Source: CAWDMN01 sp963803155
Lineage (GTDB): Bacteria > Acidobacteriota > Terriglobia > Versatilivoradales > Versatilivoraceae
Length of the DNA: 64,000 bases
Assembly: GCA_963803155.1 (NCBI GenBank)
Contig: CAWDMN010000101.1
Location: 16,261 to 80,260 of the forward strand
Reading direction: 5' to 3'
Made by a program: the position numbers and the translations under genes. Shown one piece after another: positions 52,694 through 61,442 of the stretch. Below the pieces are notes generated by a model, which had not been told where the DNA came from, ran no database searches, and saw nothing but the letters and a program-made list of their open reading frames with translations. Numbering within the stretch: position 1 is the first letter of the stretch; each line of letters starts with the position of its first letter.

Positions 52694-55102
52694 ATGAAGA
52701 TGCCATCCACGAATGGGGGAATCAATCGACGCGATATCCTGAAAATGGCGGGGGCCACACTGGCGGCGGGAGTAGTGACTTCTGGACCTGTTCCTGCGTT
52801 GGGGGCTCCACTCGAAAATAAAATCGATGGGAATGGTGTTCGCCTCGAACCGCCGGTCTTGTTTCCCTCTCCGCGAGAGATGAAGATCCTTGAGGGTGCA
52901 TTCAAAGTGGACGATGAAACATTCCTGCTTCTTCCCAGCGCGACATCCGCCAACGATTTCCATTTGTCCCGCTTTCTTTGCCATGAGCTGAGCGATTGGT
53001 ATGACCTTTCGCTTCGCGTACAGCATTCTGAAAAGTTGCCTGACAAGGGACACTTCATCTTGATGGGATCGATCACTAATCCTCTGATCCGCGAACAATG
53101 CGCTCGTCTTCACCTCCCCGTTACTTCCAAGGATCCAGGGGCGGAGGGGTATCTTCTTCATGTCGATGCGAGAATGATTTTGATTGCGGGTTGTGATGAC
53201 CGGGGAGCATTTTATGGGCTGCAATCGCTGCGCCAGCTGATGGGGAAATCCGCCGCGGGAATTCAAGTGCGCGCACTCCAGGTCCGCGATTGGCCCGACA
53301 AGCCCTTTCGAGGAGTTAAGCTATATCTCCCGGGGCGGACCAATATCCCCTTCTTTAAAAGGTTTGTCCGCGATTTCATGGCCCGATATAAGTACAACAC
53401 CCTGATGATGGAAATGAATGCCTGCATGCGGCTTGATCGGCATCCAGAACTGAATGCAGGATGGGTTGAGTTTTCGCGGGACACTAACTACAGCCGGCGG
53501 AATTATCCTCCCGGCGTTCCGCATGAGATGGAGGTGAATTCTTCCCATCAGGACACGGCCGATGGTGGATTCCTTGAAAAAGATGAAGTGGCCGATCTGG
53601 TGCGATGGGTGGAGCAGAACCACATTGAGGTGGTTCCGGAAGTGCCGTCTCTGACTCATGGCTTCTACCTGCTTTCCAAACATCAGGAATTAGCCCAGAC
53701 GCCTGGCATGAAATGGCCCGACACCTATTGTGCCTGCGATCCCAGAAGCTACCAGCTGCTCTTTGAGGTCATGGATGAATACATCGAAGTGATGAAACCC
53801 AAAATGATCCACGCCGGACACGATGAATGGTTTGCCGCTTATGGCCTGGGCCCCTGTTGTCAGGGCAAGGATCCAGGCGAAGTGTATGGGGAGGATCTCA
53901 GGAAAGTTCATGAGTACCTGGCCAAGAAAGGCATTCGGATGGCAATTTGGGGCGACTACCTGCTGGAAGGAGTCCGTGGCAAAGGGCTGCAAAAGCGCAA
54001 GGCGCCGGATGGTTTCGCCTATTCCGCGCCTGGAGCGATGACTCTCGATCAGGTCCGGCAAATGGTGCCCAAGGACATCCTGATATTCAACTGGTTTTGG
54101 AATGAAGAAGAGGAAGGGGCCAAAGCACGCATCCATGAAAAGCAGCTGGAGGATTTAGGATTCCAACAGGTCTATGGAAATATGACTCCGTCCATTTCCA
54201 ATTATCCCGAACGGAGCCAGCGGAAGACGCTGATTGGCGGCGCCCCTTCCTCCTGGGCGGCCACCACGGAGTTTAATATGGGCAAGGACATGGTCCGAGA
54301 TATTCTCGGTTGCAGCAGTCTGTTGTGGTCGAAGAAGCCTGTCGGGGTTAGCGAACTTTCCGGGATTACCCAGTCATTAATCCCTGGAATCCGTTTGAAG
54401 CTGTGCGGAGAAATCCCGCCGAGCACGACAGGTGACACAGTCGTTCCTGTTGACATCTCCGCGTCATTTAATGGCCCGCTGCTGGAAAATGATATTGACG
54501 TGGATTTGCGGGGAATGGGAGCGGGGAAAGTTGTTGCCGGGAACATGGCCTTTGCCTTGGCAGGCCCCGTAAGCAATAAAGGGATTGTCTTGGTAGGGGC
54601 GGAAGGGAAAGAGCCGAATCCATTGCCGCGCGAAGTGACCGGCATCAAAATCGGGGCGGATGCCACCAGCCTTCTCTTCCTACACGCCTGCGCCAAACCC
54701 GCCACGAATAAAGAAGCCTATCGATTGATCTGGGATTTTGACGATTCAGCCGATCTGCTGGGATGGTATGAAGTTGTTTATGAAGATGGGTTCCCGGAGG
54801 TGATTCCGATTCGATATGGAATCAACATTCTGGAATGGAACTGGGCCAGGCAAAAAGCGGCGAAGACTTACTGCTATGGAGCCGATGCCCTCAACTGCAG
54901 TCAGGATCCGGGGAATCCCATCACTTTCTTTGCTTTCGAATGGAGCAGCCCCCGCCTCGGCAAAATCATTCAAGAGGTTCGGTTAAAAGGCTCAACGCGC
55001 TTTCGTGGTGCCGTGGCTGGTTTCGAGAACGCCTTTGGCGATATCATCCCGAATAATGCAATTCTCTTGAAAGCCATCAGTTTTGTCAAAAAAAGAGGCT
55101 GA
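52694..55102 (+). CDS. Tat-exported GH20-superfamily protein
   Basis: An 802-residue protein with a twin-arginine signal (NRRDILKMAGATLAAG, residues 11-26). A GH20b-like domain (about 50-195) leads into a GH20-type barrel from about 203 (PFRGVKLYLPGR). The catalytic pair is Asp377-Glu378 in IHAGHDEWF. The C-terminal 250 residues are mostly beta and carry no name that I know. It probably cleaves terminal beta-N-acetylhexosamine, but the barrel is quite unlike the GH20 at 39419, so another linkage is likely. Tat export suggests folding or cofactor binding in the cytoplasm first. The ATG at 52694 follows GGAGAA; the frame extends upstream to 52535 through the hairpin element. Confidence 0.82.
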   Translation: MKMPSTNGGINRRDILKMAGATLAAGVVTSGPVPALGAPLENKIDGNGVRLEPPVLFPSPREMKILEGAFKVDDETFLLLPSATSANDFHLSRFLCHELSDWYDLSLRVQHSEKLPDKGHFILMGSITNPLIREQCARLHLPVTSKDPGAEGYLLHVDARMILIAGCDDRGAFYGLQSLRQLMGKSAAGIQVRALQVRDWPDKPFRGVKLYLPGRTNIPFFKRFVRDFMARYKYNTLMMEMNACMRLDRHPELNAGWVEFSRDTNYSRRNYPPGVPHEMEVNSSHQDTADGGFLEKDEVADLVRWVEQNHIEVVPEVPSLTHGFYLLSKHQELAQTPGMKWPDTYCACDPRSYQLLFEVMDEYIEVMKPKMIHAGHDEWFAAYGLGPCCQGKDPGEVYGEDLRKVHEYLAKKGIRMAIWGDYLLEGVRGKGLQKRKAPDGFAYSAPGAMTLDQVRQMVPKDILIFNWFWNEEEEGAKARIHEKQLEDLGFQQVYGNMTPSISNYPERSQRKTLIGGAPSSWAATTEFNMGKDMVRDILGCSSLLWSKKPVGVSELSGITQSLIPGIRLKLCGEIPPSTTGDTVVPVDISASFNGPLLENDIDVDLRGMGAGKVVAGNMAFALAGPVSNKGIVLVGAEGKEPNPLPREVTGIKIGADATSLLFLHACAKPATNKEAYRLIWDFDDSADLLGWYEVVYEDGFPEVIPIRYGINILEWNWARQKAAKTYCYGADALNCSQDPGNPITFFAFEWSSPRLGKIIQEVRLKGSTRFRGAVAGFENAFGDIIPNNAILLKAISFVKKRG

Positions 55103-55221
55103 GTATCAGAACATAAATCCCGATTGGCTGCAGGGTCTTTAAGGTTTCGAATGCCGTTCTGCATCGAGTCGGAAAGCGTTCAGTTCTCCACAATGCCCGA
55201 GGGATACACGAGGAAGATGAG

Positions 55222-56235
55222 ATGAATAAAAAGTTGGAAGGAATCTTTACACCCACGCTGGTTCCGCTGGATCAGCGCGGCGATATCAATGAAGTGGAAC
55301 TCCGAAGGTATATTGACTGGCTGATTGAACGGGGAGTGCATGGCTTATATCCCAACGGTTCAACCGGCGAGTTCACTCGCTTCACGGCGGAAGAGCGGCG
55401 CAGAATTATTCAAATCTTCTGCGATCAAACCAAAGGGAGAGTGCCGATCCTGGCGGGTGCGGCGGAGGCCAACGTCAAGGAGACCTTGAATGCCTGCGAA
55501 CATTATGCCCGTTTTGGAGCCAGGGCCGTGGCCATTGTTTCTCCCTTTTACTACCGGCTCTGTCCAGAGTCGGTGTACGCCTATTTCCGGGAAATTGCCT
55601 TGAATTCTCCCATCGATGTCACGCTTTACAACATACCCATGTTTGCCAGCCCCATCGATGTGCCCACGATTAAACGATTATCCGAATTTCCGCGAATCAT
55701 CGGAATCAAAGATTCCTCGGGGGATCTGGCCTTCATGATGCGAATGATCTCGAGTGTCCGCCCTTCGCGTCCGGATTTTATTTTTCTCACCGGCTGGGAA
55801 GCGGTGTTGGTGCCGATGCTGATGGTGGGCTGTCATGGTGGAACCAACGCCACCAGCGGGATTGTCCCCGAATTGACCCGGCGGGTTTTTGACCTGACCA
55901 GGGCCGGCGAGTTGGATCAAGCCATGAACCTGCAATATCGCCTGTTGGAGCTGTTCGACGCCATGCTTTATTCCGCTGATTTCCCCGAGGGTTTTCGCGC
56001 CGCCATCGATCTGCGCGGCTTTCATTTTGGCAAAGGACGGCAGCCGCTCAGCGAGACACAGCAAATCGATCAAGCTGCCCTTCAGCATGTTTTGCAATGC
56101 ATCTTGGCCGATTTTGGTGTGGTGGACCCTCCGCTCGGAGGATGTGCTCCACGCACCGGCATCATGACTCGGGACAAAATTGCCCAGATTGCGCAGGAGG
56201 TTGTTGAGAAATTACGGGAACGGGGAGCCATTTAA
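55222..56235 (+). CDS. Dihydrodipicolinate synthase / N-acetylneuraminate lyase family protein
   Basis: A 337-residue TIM-barrel lyase with all family marks: GSTGE at 46-50, Tyr136 in TLYNIP and the Schiff-base Lys163 in GIKDSSG. In this place among glycoside hydrolases a catabolic role (N-acetylneuraminate or keto-deoxy sugar acid aldolase, or a dehydratase) is more likely than lysine synthesis, but the substrate residues cannot be assigned with confidence. The C-terminal 45 residues extend beyond the usual length of about 295. AGGAAGATGAG precedes the ATG. Confidence 0.9.
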   Translation: MNKKLEGIFTPTLVPLDQRGDINEVELRRYIDWLIERGVHGLYPNGSTGEFTRFTAEERRRIIQIFCDQTKGRVPILAGAAEANVKETLNACEHYARFGARAVAIVSPFYYRLCPESVYAYFREIALNSPIDVTLYNIPMFASPIDVPTIKRLSEFPRIIGIKDSSGDLAFMMRMISSVRPSRPDFIFLTGWEAVLVPMLMVGCHGGTNATSGIVPELTRRVFDLTRAGELDQAMNLQYRLLELFDAMLYSADFPEGFRAAIDLRGFHFGKGRQPLSETQQIDQAALQHVLQCILADFGVVDPPLGGCAPRTGIMTRDKIAQIAQEVVEKLRERGAI

Positions 56236-56363
56236 AAGAGGCCTCCGTTATGATTGAGGTTTAATGCTCGCGGCCTGTTGCGATCCATATGGGGACAATG
56301 CATGTGATGGGGGAAACATCTTCATCCGATTTGAGCCAGAATCAGTTCAAGCTGAATAATTAG

Positions 56364-56494
56364 GGCAACTCAGGAAGCCAAGCGTTAGAATTCAGGAGTC
56401 AGAATTGCGCCAGTCGCTGGAAGAGGTCAGCCTGCTTTTGGAGGCATCTTCGAGGCCATTCTGGATTCTGCCTCCTGTCCACCTGAGTAGTAAC
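56364..56494. repeat. Palindromic element, copy B (about 130 bp)
   Basis: AGAATTCAGGAGTCAGAAT at 56387-56405 is identical to the arm of copy A at 30980-30998. The right part ATTCTGGATTCTG plus CCTCCTG (56458-56477) and CCTGAGTAGT (56482-56491) match the right arm of copy A with few changes. GCAACTCAGG at the left edge pairs with CCTGAGT at the right edge. The centre differs from copy A. Confidence 0.85.
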
Positions 56495-56531
56495 TAAAGC
56501 AAACGAATTAAGGAACAAAAGGAAATTCCAA

Positions 56532-56921
56532 ATGGAAAAAACTGAGATTAAGCATCCCGACAAAAAAGTCTCGACCGGAGCCTATTCGGCGGGCGTTCTA
56601 GTGGATGGTTGGTTGTACATAAGTGGCCAGGGGCCGTTGAATCTTGTTACGGGAGAAATTGTGCAAGGGAGCATTGAAGAACAAACAAAGTTGACACTGG
56701 AGCATATTGGCAAGATCTTAGCCGAAGCCGGGGGTACCTTCGAGAATGTAATCAAATGCACATGCCACCTGTCTGACATCAACGATTTCGATCGCTTCAA
56801 TTCCATCTATGCCACCTTCTTCCCCGGCATCCGTCCCGCCCGCACCACGGTCCAATCCGTGCTCTGTGGCGGCATCAAAGTGGAAATCGATGCCATTGCC
56901 ATTGTCAAGAGATGTGGATAG
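56532..56921 (+). CDS. ridA: RidA-family enamine/imine deaminase
   Basis: A 129-residue YjgF/YER057c/UK114-family protein. The active-site Arg104 in RPARTTV and Glu118 in VEIDAIA are both present, which marks the deaminating RidA subgroup. It hydrolyses reactive 2-aminoacrylate and related enamines made by PLP enzymes, in the cytoplasm. It closes the co-directional run that began at the ROK regulator and could serve the PLP enzyme at 21.5 kb or an amino-sugar pathway. Confidence 0.93.
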   Translation: MEKTEIKHPDKKVSTGAYSAGVLVDGWLYISGQGPLNLVTGEIVQGSIEEQTKLTLEHIGKILAEAGGTFENVIKCTCHLSDINDFDRFNSIYATFFPGIRPARTTVQSVLCGGIKVEIDAIAIVKRCG

Positions 56922-57005
56922 CGCACCGCTTTGATTTTCTCATGCGTGCTCGAAGCCGCCAGGCCCGGTTGGCAGCCGCTGAACAAGCATGAAAACCAAT
57001 TTCCA

Positions 57006-57260
57006 ATGGATGGGGAAGATTCTGCGCTAAAAATTTTGTTCTGTGTAATCTTGCGCCTCACCTTTTTCGTGGAAGCTTGGACTCAGGGAACCGAGACACT
57101 GCCCAAAGCCTCCATTGATGGGATAGGTTCAGGCTGGAGTGAACTGAAGGAAAAAGATTTTGCCAACGTCAACTGTGAGCGTGATAAATGGAGCTGGAAG
57201 AACGGGGTTTTTTGGGCGTCGTTGCGACAATTCCCTGAATTCCTTCCGTTGAATCAGTAA
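57006..57260 (+). pseudogene. Truncated DUF1080 (3-keto-disaccharide hydrolase-like) gene remnant
   Basis: An 84-residue frame with a hydrophobic N-terminus (LKILFCVILRLTFFVEA) and then IDGIGSGWSELKEKDF plus ANVNCERDKWSWKNG, which fits the start of a DUF1080 concanavalin-like domain (usual form DGxGxGWxxLxxxDFVNVNG, DTWxWKDG). After that the match ends and the frame stops; whole domains are near 200 residues, and I see no continuation in the next 300 bases in any frame. It is therefore taken as a 5' fragment left by a deletion. A real short protein is less likely. Confidence 0.55.
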
Positions 57261-57562
57261 GTGAAAATGGTTGGGGATCAGACAGTAGCCCTGAATCCTC
57301 ACTGCAAACCAGCTTTAGGTTTCCTCTAGGCATCTCAGCACTTCCTGGGAGTCCTGCTCATCTCCGTAGATCTGTTCCCGGCGATTGCCGTGATTGCCGT
57401 AGTAAAAGAAGGCTCCTGGATAACATATCCGTCGACTACGTCCCCTCTCTCACTTCCCATACGGTATTGGTCCCTTTTCTTGTTTTGCACATCTATTCTC
57501 TTACTACACACTTTTAGGAAATATTAAAATATTTCAAACGGGCACCTGCCGCCGCGTGGAAT
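57261..57562. other. 302-bp region without a gene
   Basis: Lies between the DUF1080 remnant and the end of the minus-strand TPR gene. No terminator-like hairpin with a T run was found, although AT-rich sequence occurs at 57500-57535. Confidence 0.4.
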
Positions 57563-60307
57563 TCAGTGACCACTAGATTGCGCTTGCCGGCTGTCCCGGA
57601 AGGGAGTTCCAGCCCGGTAGAGGGCAAGCTTTGCCTCGAGGGTATCGACCATCCTCCGGTTGTTCTGCTTATGGGCCAATTCAAGCAACTGGGTGGCGAT
57701 TTGCACGGCTTCGGAGAAACGGCCGGCCTCGGCATAAGCTGCGGCTAATGTATCCAAAATGGCGGGTTGCTCTCCTCCCGCGAGCCGGGCGGCGCGCTCC
57801 GCCATTGCCACGGCTTGGGTGCCATCGCGCAGGGACACATCGGGACTGGTGGCGAGCACCCAGGCCGTCTGACGCAGGGCGGCCAAGTGATCGGGATCGA
57901 TGCGAAGCACGGCACGCCAGGCGGCGAGTGCTTCTGGCGCCTTGCCCTCCAAATAGAAGAGCGTATCGCCCAGATTGAAGTACGGCTCGGCATAATCAGG
58001 TTTGAGCGCCACGGCTTTTTCGAAATGCGATATGGCTTCGTCAAGCCGTCCTTTTTGAACGAGCGAGACGCCGAGACCGTTGTGGACTTCAGCGGAATCG
58101 GGCATGACTTCGAGAGCGCTCTGGAACTGCAGGATGGCTTCTTCGAATTTGCCCTTCAGGGTCAGAACGCGGCCGGAATTTGCCAAGGCTTGGCCAAGGT
58201 TGCCGCGCACTGAGGCGGAATCGGGCATGGTTTCCAGCGCCTTTCGGAAATGGACGATGGCTTGATCGAAGTCGCCCTTGCTCAAAAGGACACGCCCCAG
58301 ATTGTTGTGGCCTTCAGCGGAATTTGGATCCACCGCCAGGGCTTTTCCGAACTCCACAGTGGCCTCGTCGAGCCTTCCGCTTCCGGCAAGAGCCACGCCG
58401 AGATTGCTGTGGCCGGCGGGGTACTCAGGATTGATCTCGAGCGTTTTCTCGAAATGCGGAATGGCTTCCTCGAACTTGCCGGCGCCAACGAGAAGCTGGC
58501 CGATGACGTTGTGCACCTTTTCGCTTCCAGGTTGGAGTTCCAGAGCTTTCTTCCACATGGCAATGGCTTCTTCATAGCGGCCTGCTTTGGACAATTCCCA
58601 GGCGCTGTCAGCCAGACGATAGAACTCGACGGCGGGCGTGTCGATCTTCGTCAGGCCGTCAGGAGGGATGTTCACGAACTCGGGAATATTCACCGCACGA
58701 TTGGCGGCGGTTGCATTGTCGATCAGGATGGGCGGGCTGTCACGGCCTTCCGGATCGAGGTGGGTGAGAAACATCCGGGTGTAGGGCGACCAGCTTTTCG
58801 AAGAAAAAACCAGCCAATGGCCGTTGGGCGAGAAACTGTGCCAGGAGTTCATGACCGGTGTATTGCACCGCATCGGCCGGGCCTTGCCCCCCCGCGCCGG
58901 AACGATGTAAAGGCGGCTGTCGGGGCGCATGAGGAGTCCGTTGCGGGCCTGCACGAAGACGATCCAGCGGCCGTCGGGCGAGATCTTTGGGAAGGAATTG
59001 CTCATGCCGTTGGCAGAGGCCCCGGCGATCGGTTCGGGACGTCCACCTTTTCCGCCATTGAACGGGATGCGGTAGAGGTCGTAACGGATCTGTGTCTCGC
59101 TCGGATCGTTGGCGAACTCGGCCAACTTTCCGCCTTCGGGATAGGGCGGCTGCGCCTCGGCGCGGGCAAAGACTAGGTATTTACCGTCAGGACTCCAGGC
59201 AGCGTTGGCCTGCACGTAGCGCGAGTCATCGGCGCCTGGCAGAGGTTGAAGGCGCCCGGTCTCGCGGCTATACCAGGCCAAAATCCCACGCGTGGGGAAG
59301 AACACCTGGAGGAAGCTGTAATCCTTGAAGTTGGCTACATAGTAATTGCCTTCCAAGTCCTTTTCGAGTTTCCTCCTACCGTCAGGTCCGGAAGAAGCTG
59401 CGGTAGCCGACTGCTGGCTGGCTTCCGAACCGTTGATCATGGTCACAACGTACCGGCCATCGGGAGAGACCTGAGACATAAAGCCGACGCGGATTTTGCC
59501 TCCCAATTTGCCGCGGAACGAACTCCACTCGATGACGTCCTGGATGCGGATGGACATTTCCTTGGAAATAGGCACGAGGGCGTACATGCCCTTGTCGTTC
59601 TTGGGACCATCCATGTCCATACCCAGGGTCTTGCCGTCGCTTGAAAAGGAGTGGCAGTTGGCGCAGGTGGGAAGGCCTTCCATCATCAGGTGGCTGTGTG
59701 GTTCGCCGATGTCGCGGAGCCTCCAGGCGATGAGCGGGATGGCGGCTGGCGCCAGCGGCTTGATTATTCCCTTCTCGACCTCCGACGGCATCAGCGGCAC
59801 ATCGCGATAGAAGATGGGCGCGCCCACCGGATCCCTGGAAGTCCGGATACTAACTCGGCCGCGGGAGAACGCTTGTCCAGGGCTGGCTTCGCTCACACCA
59901 GTGAGGGTAATGGTAGCAGAGCGTTCCACGGAACGCCGCTTGATTTCGGACCAGGTTTCGGCATCCGGGGTCCAGGCATGGGCTGCCGCCTGGTTCGGCG
60001 TCAGGGCGGGAGGCCGGTTGTTGGGAGCTACCGCACGGGGATCGATCTCACCGATGGCCATCCGCTCACCTCGCGATTTCAGGTGAAAAGCGGGCGGACC
60101 GCTGCCAAAGGAGATGTCGATCAACCAGAGCGTGGCTGCGTCCGCTGGATCGCGCCAAAGGAAGGTAGGGGGCGTGATTTCGGGCGGGAAAATCGCCCCA
60201 TCTGCGGGGTAATCGACGGTAATCGGAGTCAGTTGTGCGCTGGATTGGGCCGTGGCCAGGACAACTGAGACAAGGCAGGTCATTAGTACTTTAACGAAAA
60301 TTCCCAT
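57563..60307 (-). CDS. Exported CxxCH-motif, PD40 propeller and TPR protein
   Basis: A 914-residue protein with a signal peptide (MTCLVSVVLATAQSSAQ). An N-terminal beta region (about 25-200) leads to Cys215-Cys218-His219 in CANCHS, a single heme c attachment motif. Then come PD40/TolB-like propeller blades (SPDGRYVVTM, SPDGKYLVFAR, SPDGRWIVFVQ, SPNGHWLVFSS) up to about 575, and eight or so TPRs from about 590 (EAIPHFEKTLEINPEYPAGHSNLG and relatives). It probably sits in the periplasm as a redox-linked or scaffold protein. Base composition looks more GC-rich than the flanking genes. No good ribosome site is seen for 60307; the frame extends up to 60439 but without a signal peptide at its start. 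Confidence 0.82.
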   Translation of the reverse strand: MGIFVKVLMTCLVSVVLATAQSSAQLTPITVDYPADGAIFPPEITPPTFLWRDPADAATLWLIDISFGSGPPAFHLKSRGERMAIGEIDPRAVAPNNRPPALTPNQAAAHAWTPDAETWSEIKRRSVERSATITLTGVSEASPGQAFSRGRVSIRTSRDPVGAPIFYRDVPLMPSEVEKGIIKPLAPAAIPLIAWRLRDIGEPHSHLMMEGLPTCANCHSFSSDGKTLGMDMDGPKNDKGMYALVPISKEMSIRIQDVIEWSSFRGKLGGKIRVGFMSQVSPDGRYVVTMINGSEASQQSATAASSGPDGRRKLEKDLEGNYYVANFKDYSFLQVFFPTRGILAWYSRETGRLQPLPGADDSRYVQANAAWSPDGKYLVFARAEAQPPYPEGGKLAEFANDPSETQIRYDLYRIPFNGGKGGRPEPIAGASANGMSNSFPKISPDGRWIVFVQARNGLLMRPDSRLYIVPARGGKARPMRCNTPVMNSWHSFSPNGHWLVFSSKSWSPYTRMFLTHLDPEGRDSPPILIDNATAANRAVNIPEFVNIPPDGLTKIDTPAVEFYRLADSAWELSKAGRYEEAIAMWKKALELQPGSEKVHNVIGQLLVGAGKFEEAIPHFEKTLEINPEYPAGHSNLGVALAGSGRLDEATVEFGKALAVDPNSAEGHNNLGRVLLSKGDFDQAIVHFRKALETMPDSASVRGNLGQALANSGRVLTLKGKFEEAILQFQSALEVMPDSAEVHNGLGVSLVQKGRLDEAISHFEKAVALKPDYAEPYFNLGDTLFYLEGKAPEALAAWRAVLRIDPDHLAALRQTAWVLATSPDVSLRDGTQAVAMAERAARLAGGEQPAILDTLAAAYAEAGRFSEAVQIATQLLELAHKQNNRRMVDTLEAKLALYRAGTPFRDSRQAQSSGH

Positions 60308-60576
60308 TTTGGCGCTCGGCTTGTTGGCCACTATATATCTACATCTGGCACTGAACCGTTGGCATCGAATAAAAATTTGCGAGGGAGGCAAATTCGAGGG
60401 TAGTCTAGCATCAGTGATTAGTACGCGCAAATAAAACACCCCGGCAATAATGTTTCTTCATGTTGCCGACAATGTGGATCGGTTTCCGTCTGTATGCGGC
60501 GTTGGTGGGCGGAAACAGGAATGGGTTCGAGGTGAAGCACACTGGGGGCAATTGCTGAAGCGGACTGAGAGGAGAG

Positions 60577-61272
60577 ATGATCATGACGGCGAGTGAACCA
60601 TTAATCCCGATGCATGGCGACTATCGGAAGCTGAAAAGTTTTCAAATTGCCCAATTGGCTTATGACGTGACCGTGCGGTTCTGTGACCGCTACATCGGCT
60701 GCCGCACTCGCACCCGCGACCAGATGGTTCAGGCCTGCCCGGTCCGGCGTGCAGAACATCACCGAAGGCAGTCTGGCCAGCGGCACTTCGAAGAAGATGG
60801 TGTTAAAATTAATAAATGTAACTCGCTCCACCCTGGAAGAATTGCGCTTGGATTCTGAAGATTTCTTACATCAGCACCGGTTGGCCAAATGGGGTTCGAC
60901 CGAACCGCTTCGCCAAAATTTGAATGACCGTAGCTGTTCCACTGCCGATGAAGTAGCGGCCCAGGTGCACGAAGTGCATGAGCGGAACGATAACGAGGGC
61001 TCTGGAATTGCTGGAAAAATGGACAAGGTGGATTGGGAACATCGTCAAATAGGTCCGCTGGGTCTACACAGTCTATTGTGTCCACTCCATCCTTTGGATT
61101 GAATTCTACATCCTATCCGGGATTGGCAGTCGATACCGCCTTGGTTTTGATTGTCGGGGCTTGCAGCCTCTTGGACCGCCTATTGTTGGCCTTGGCCGGC
61201 CGGTTTGAAAAAGAGGGTGGCTTCACCGAGCGTCTTTACCTTCACCGCCAAATTCAACGGAGACGTTCATGA
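60577..61272 (+). pseudogene. Four-helix-bundle (S23 intervening-sequence-like, suffix-domain) gene with two frameshifts
   Basis: Three pieces in two frames add up to one protein of about 230 residues. Piece 1 (60577-60735): KLKSFQIAQLAYDVTVRFCDRY to TRDQMVQA. Piece 2 in the +1 frame: RSGVQNITEGSLASG, LINVTRSTLEELRLDSEDFLHQHRLAKWG and on to about 61040. Piece 3, back in frame 1: CSLLDRLLLALAGRFEKEGG and FTERLYLHRQIQRR. One extra T near 60736 explains the first break: removing it restores QAARSGVQN. These proteins are small helical bundles of unknown cellular role, first noted in 23S rRNA intervening sequences. GAGAGGAGAG precedes the start. Either decay or sequence error caused the breaks. 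Confidence 0.65.
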
Positions 61273-61442
61273 ATCATTTCACCGATTCAATGGTCAAAGG
61301 GAACTTGTTCGGCTGCTTAGGGCTTCTTCGTTCTGGAGGGATCTTGGTTTATTGTAAGTGATTGTATCCTGAACGGGTAAACATTAGAAGATGTGATTCT
61401 TCCGAGGCAATAGGGGAAATCGTTTTAGAAATCAGAAAAGAA

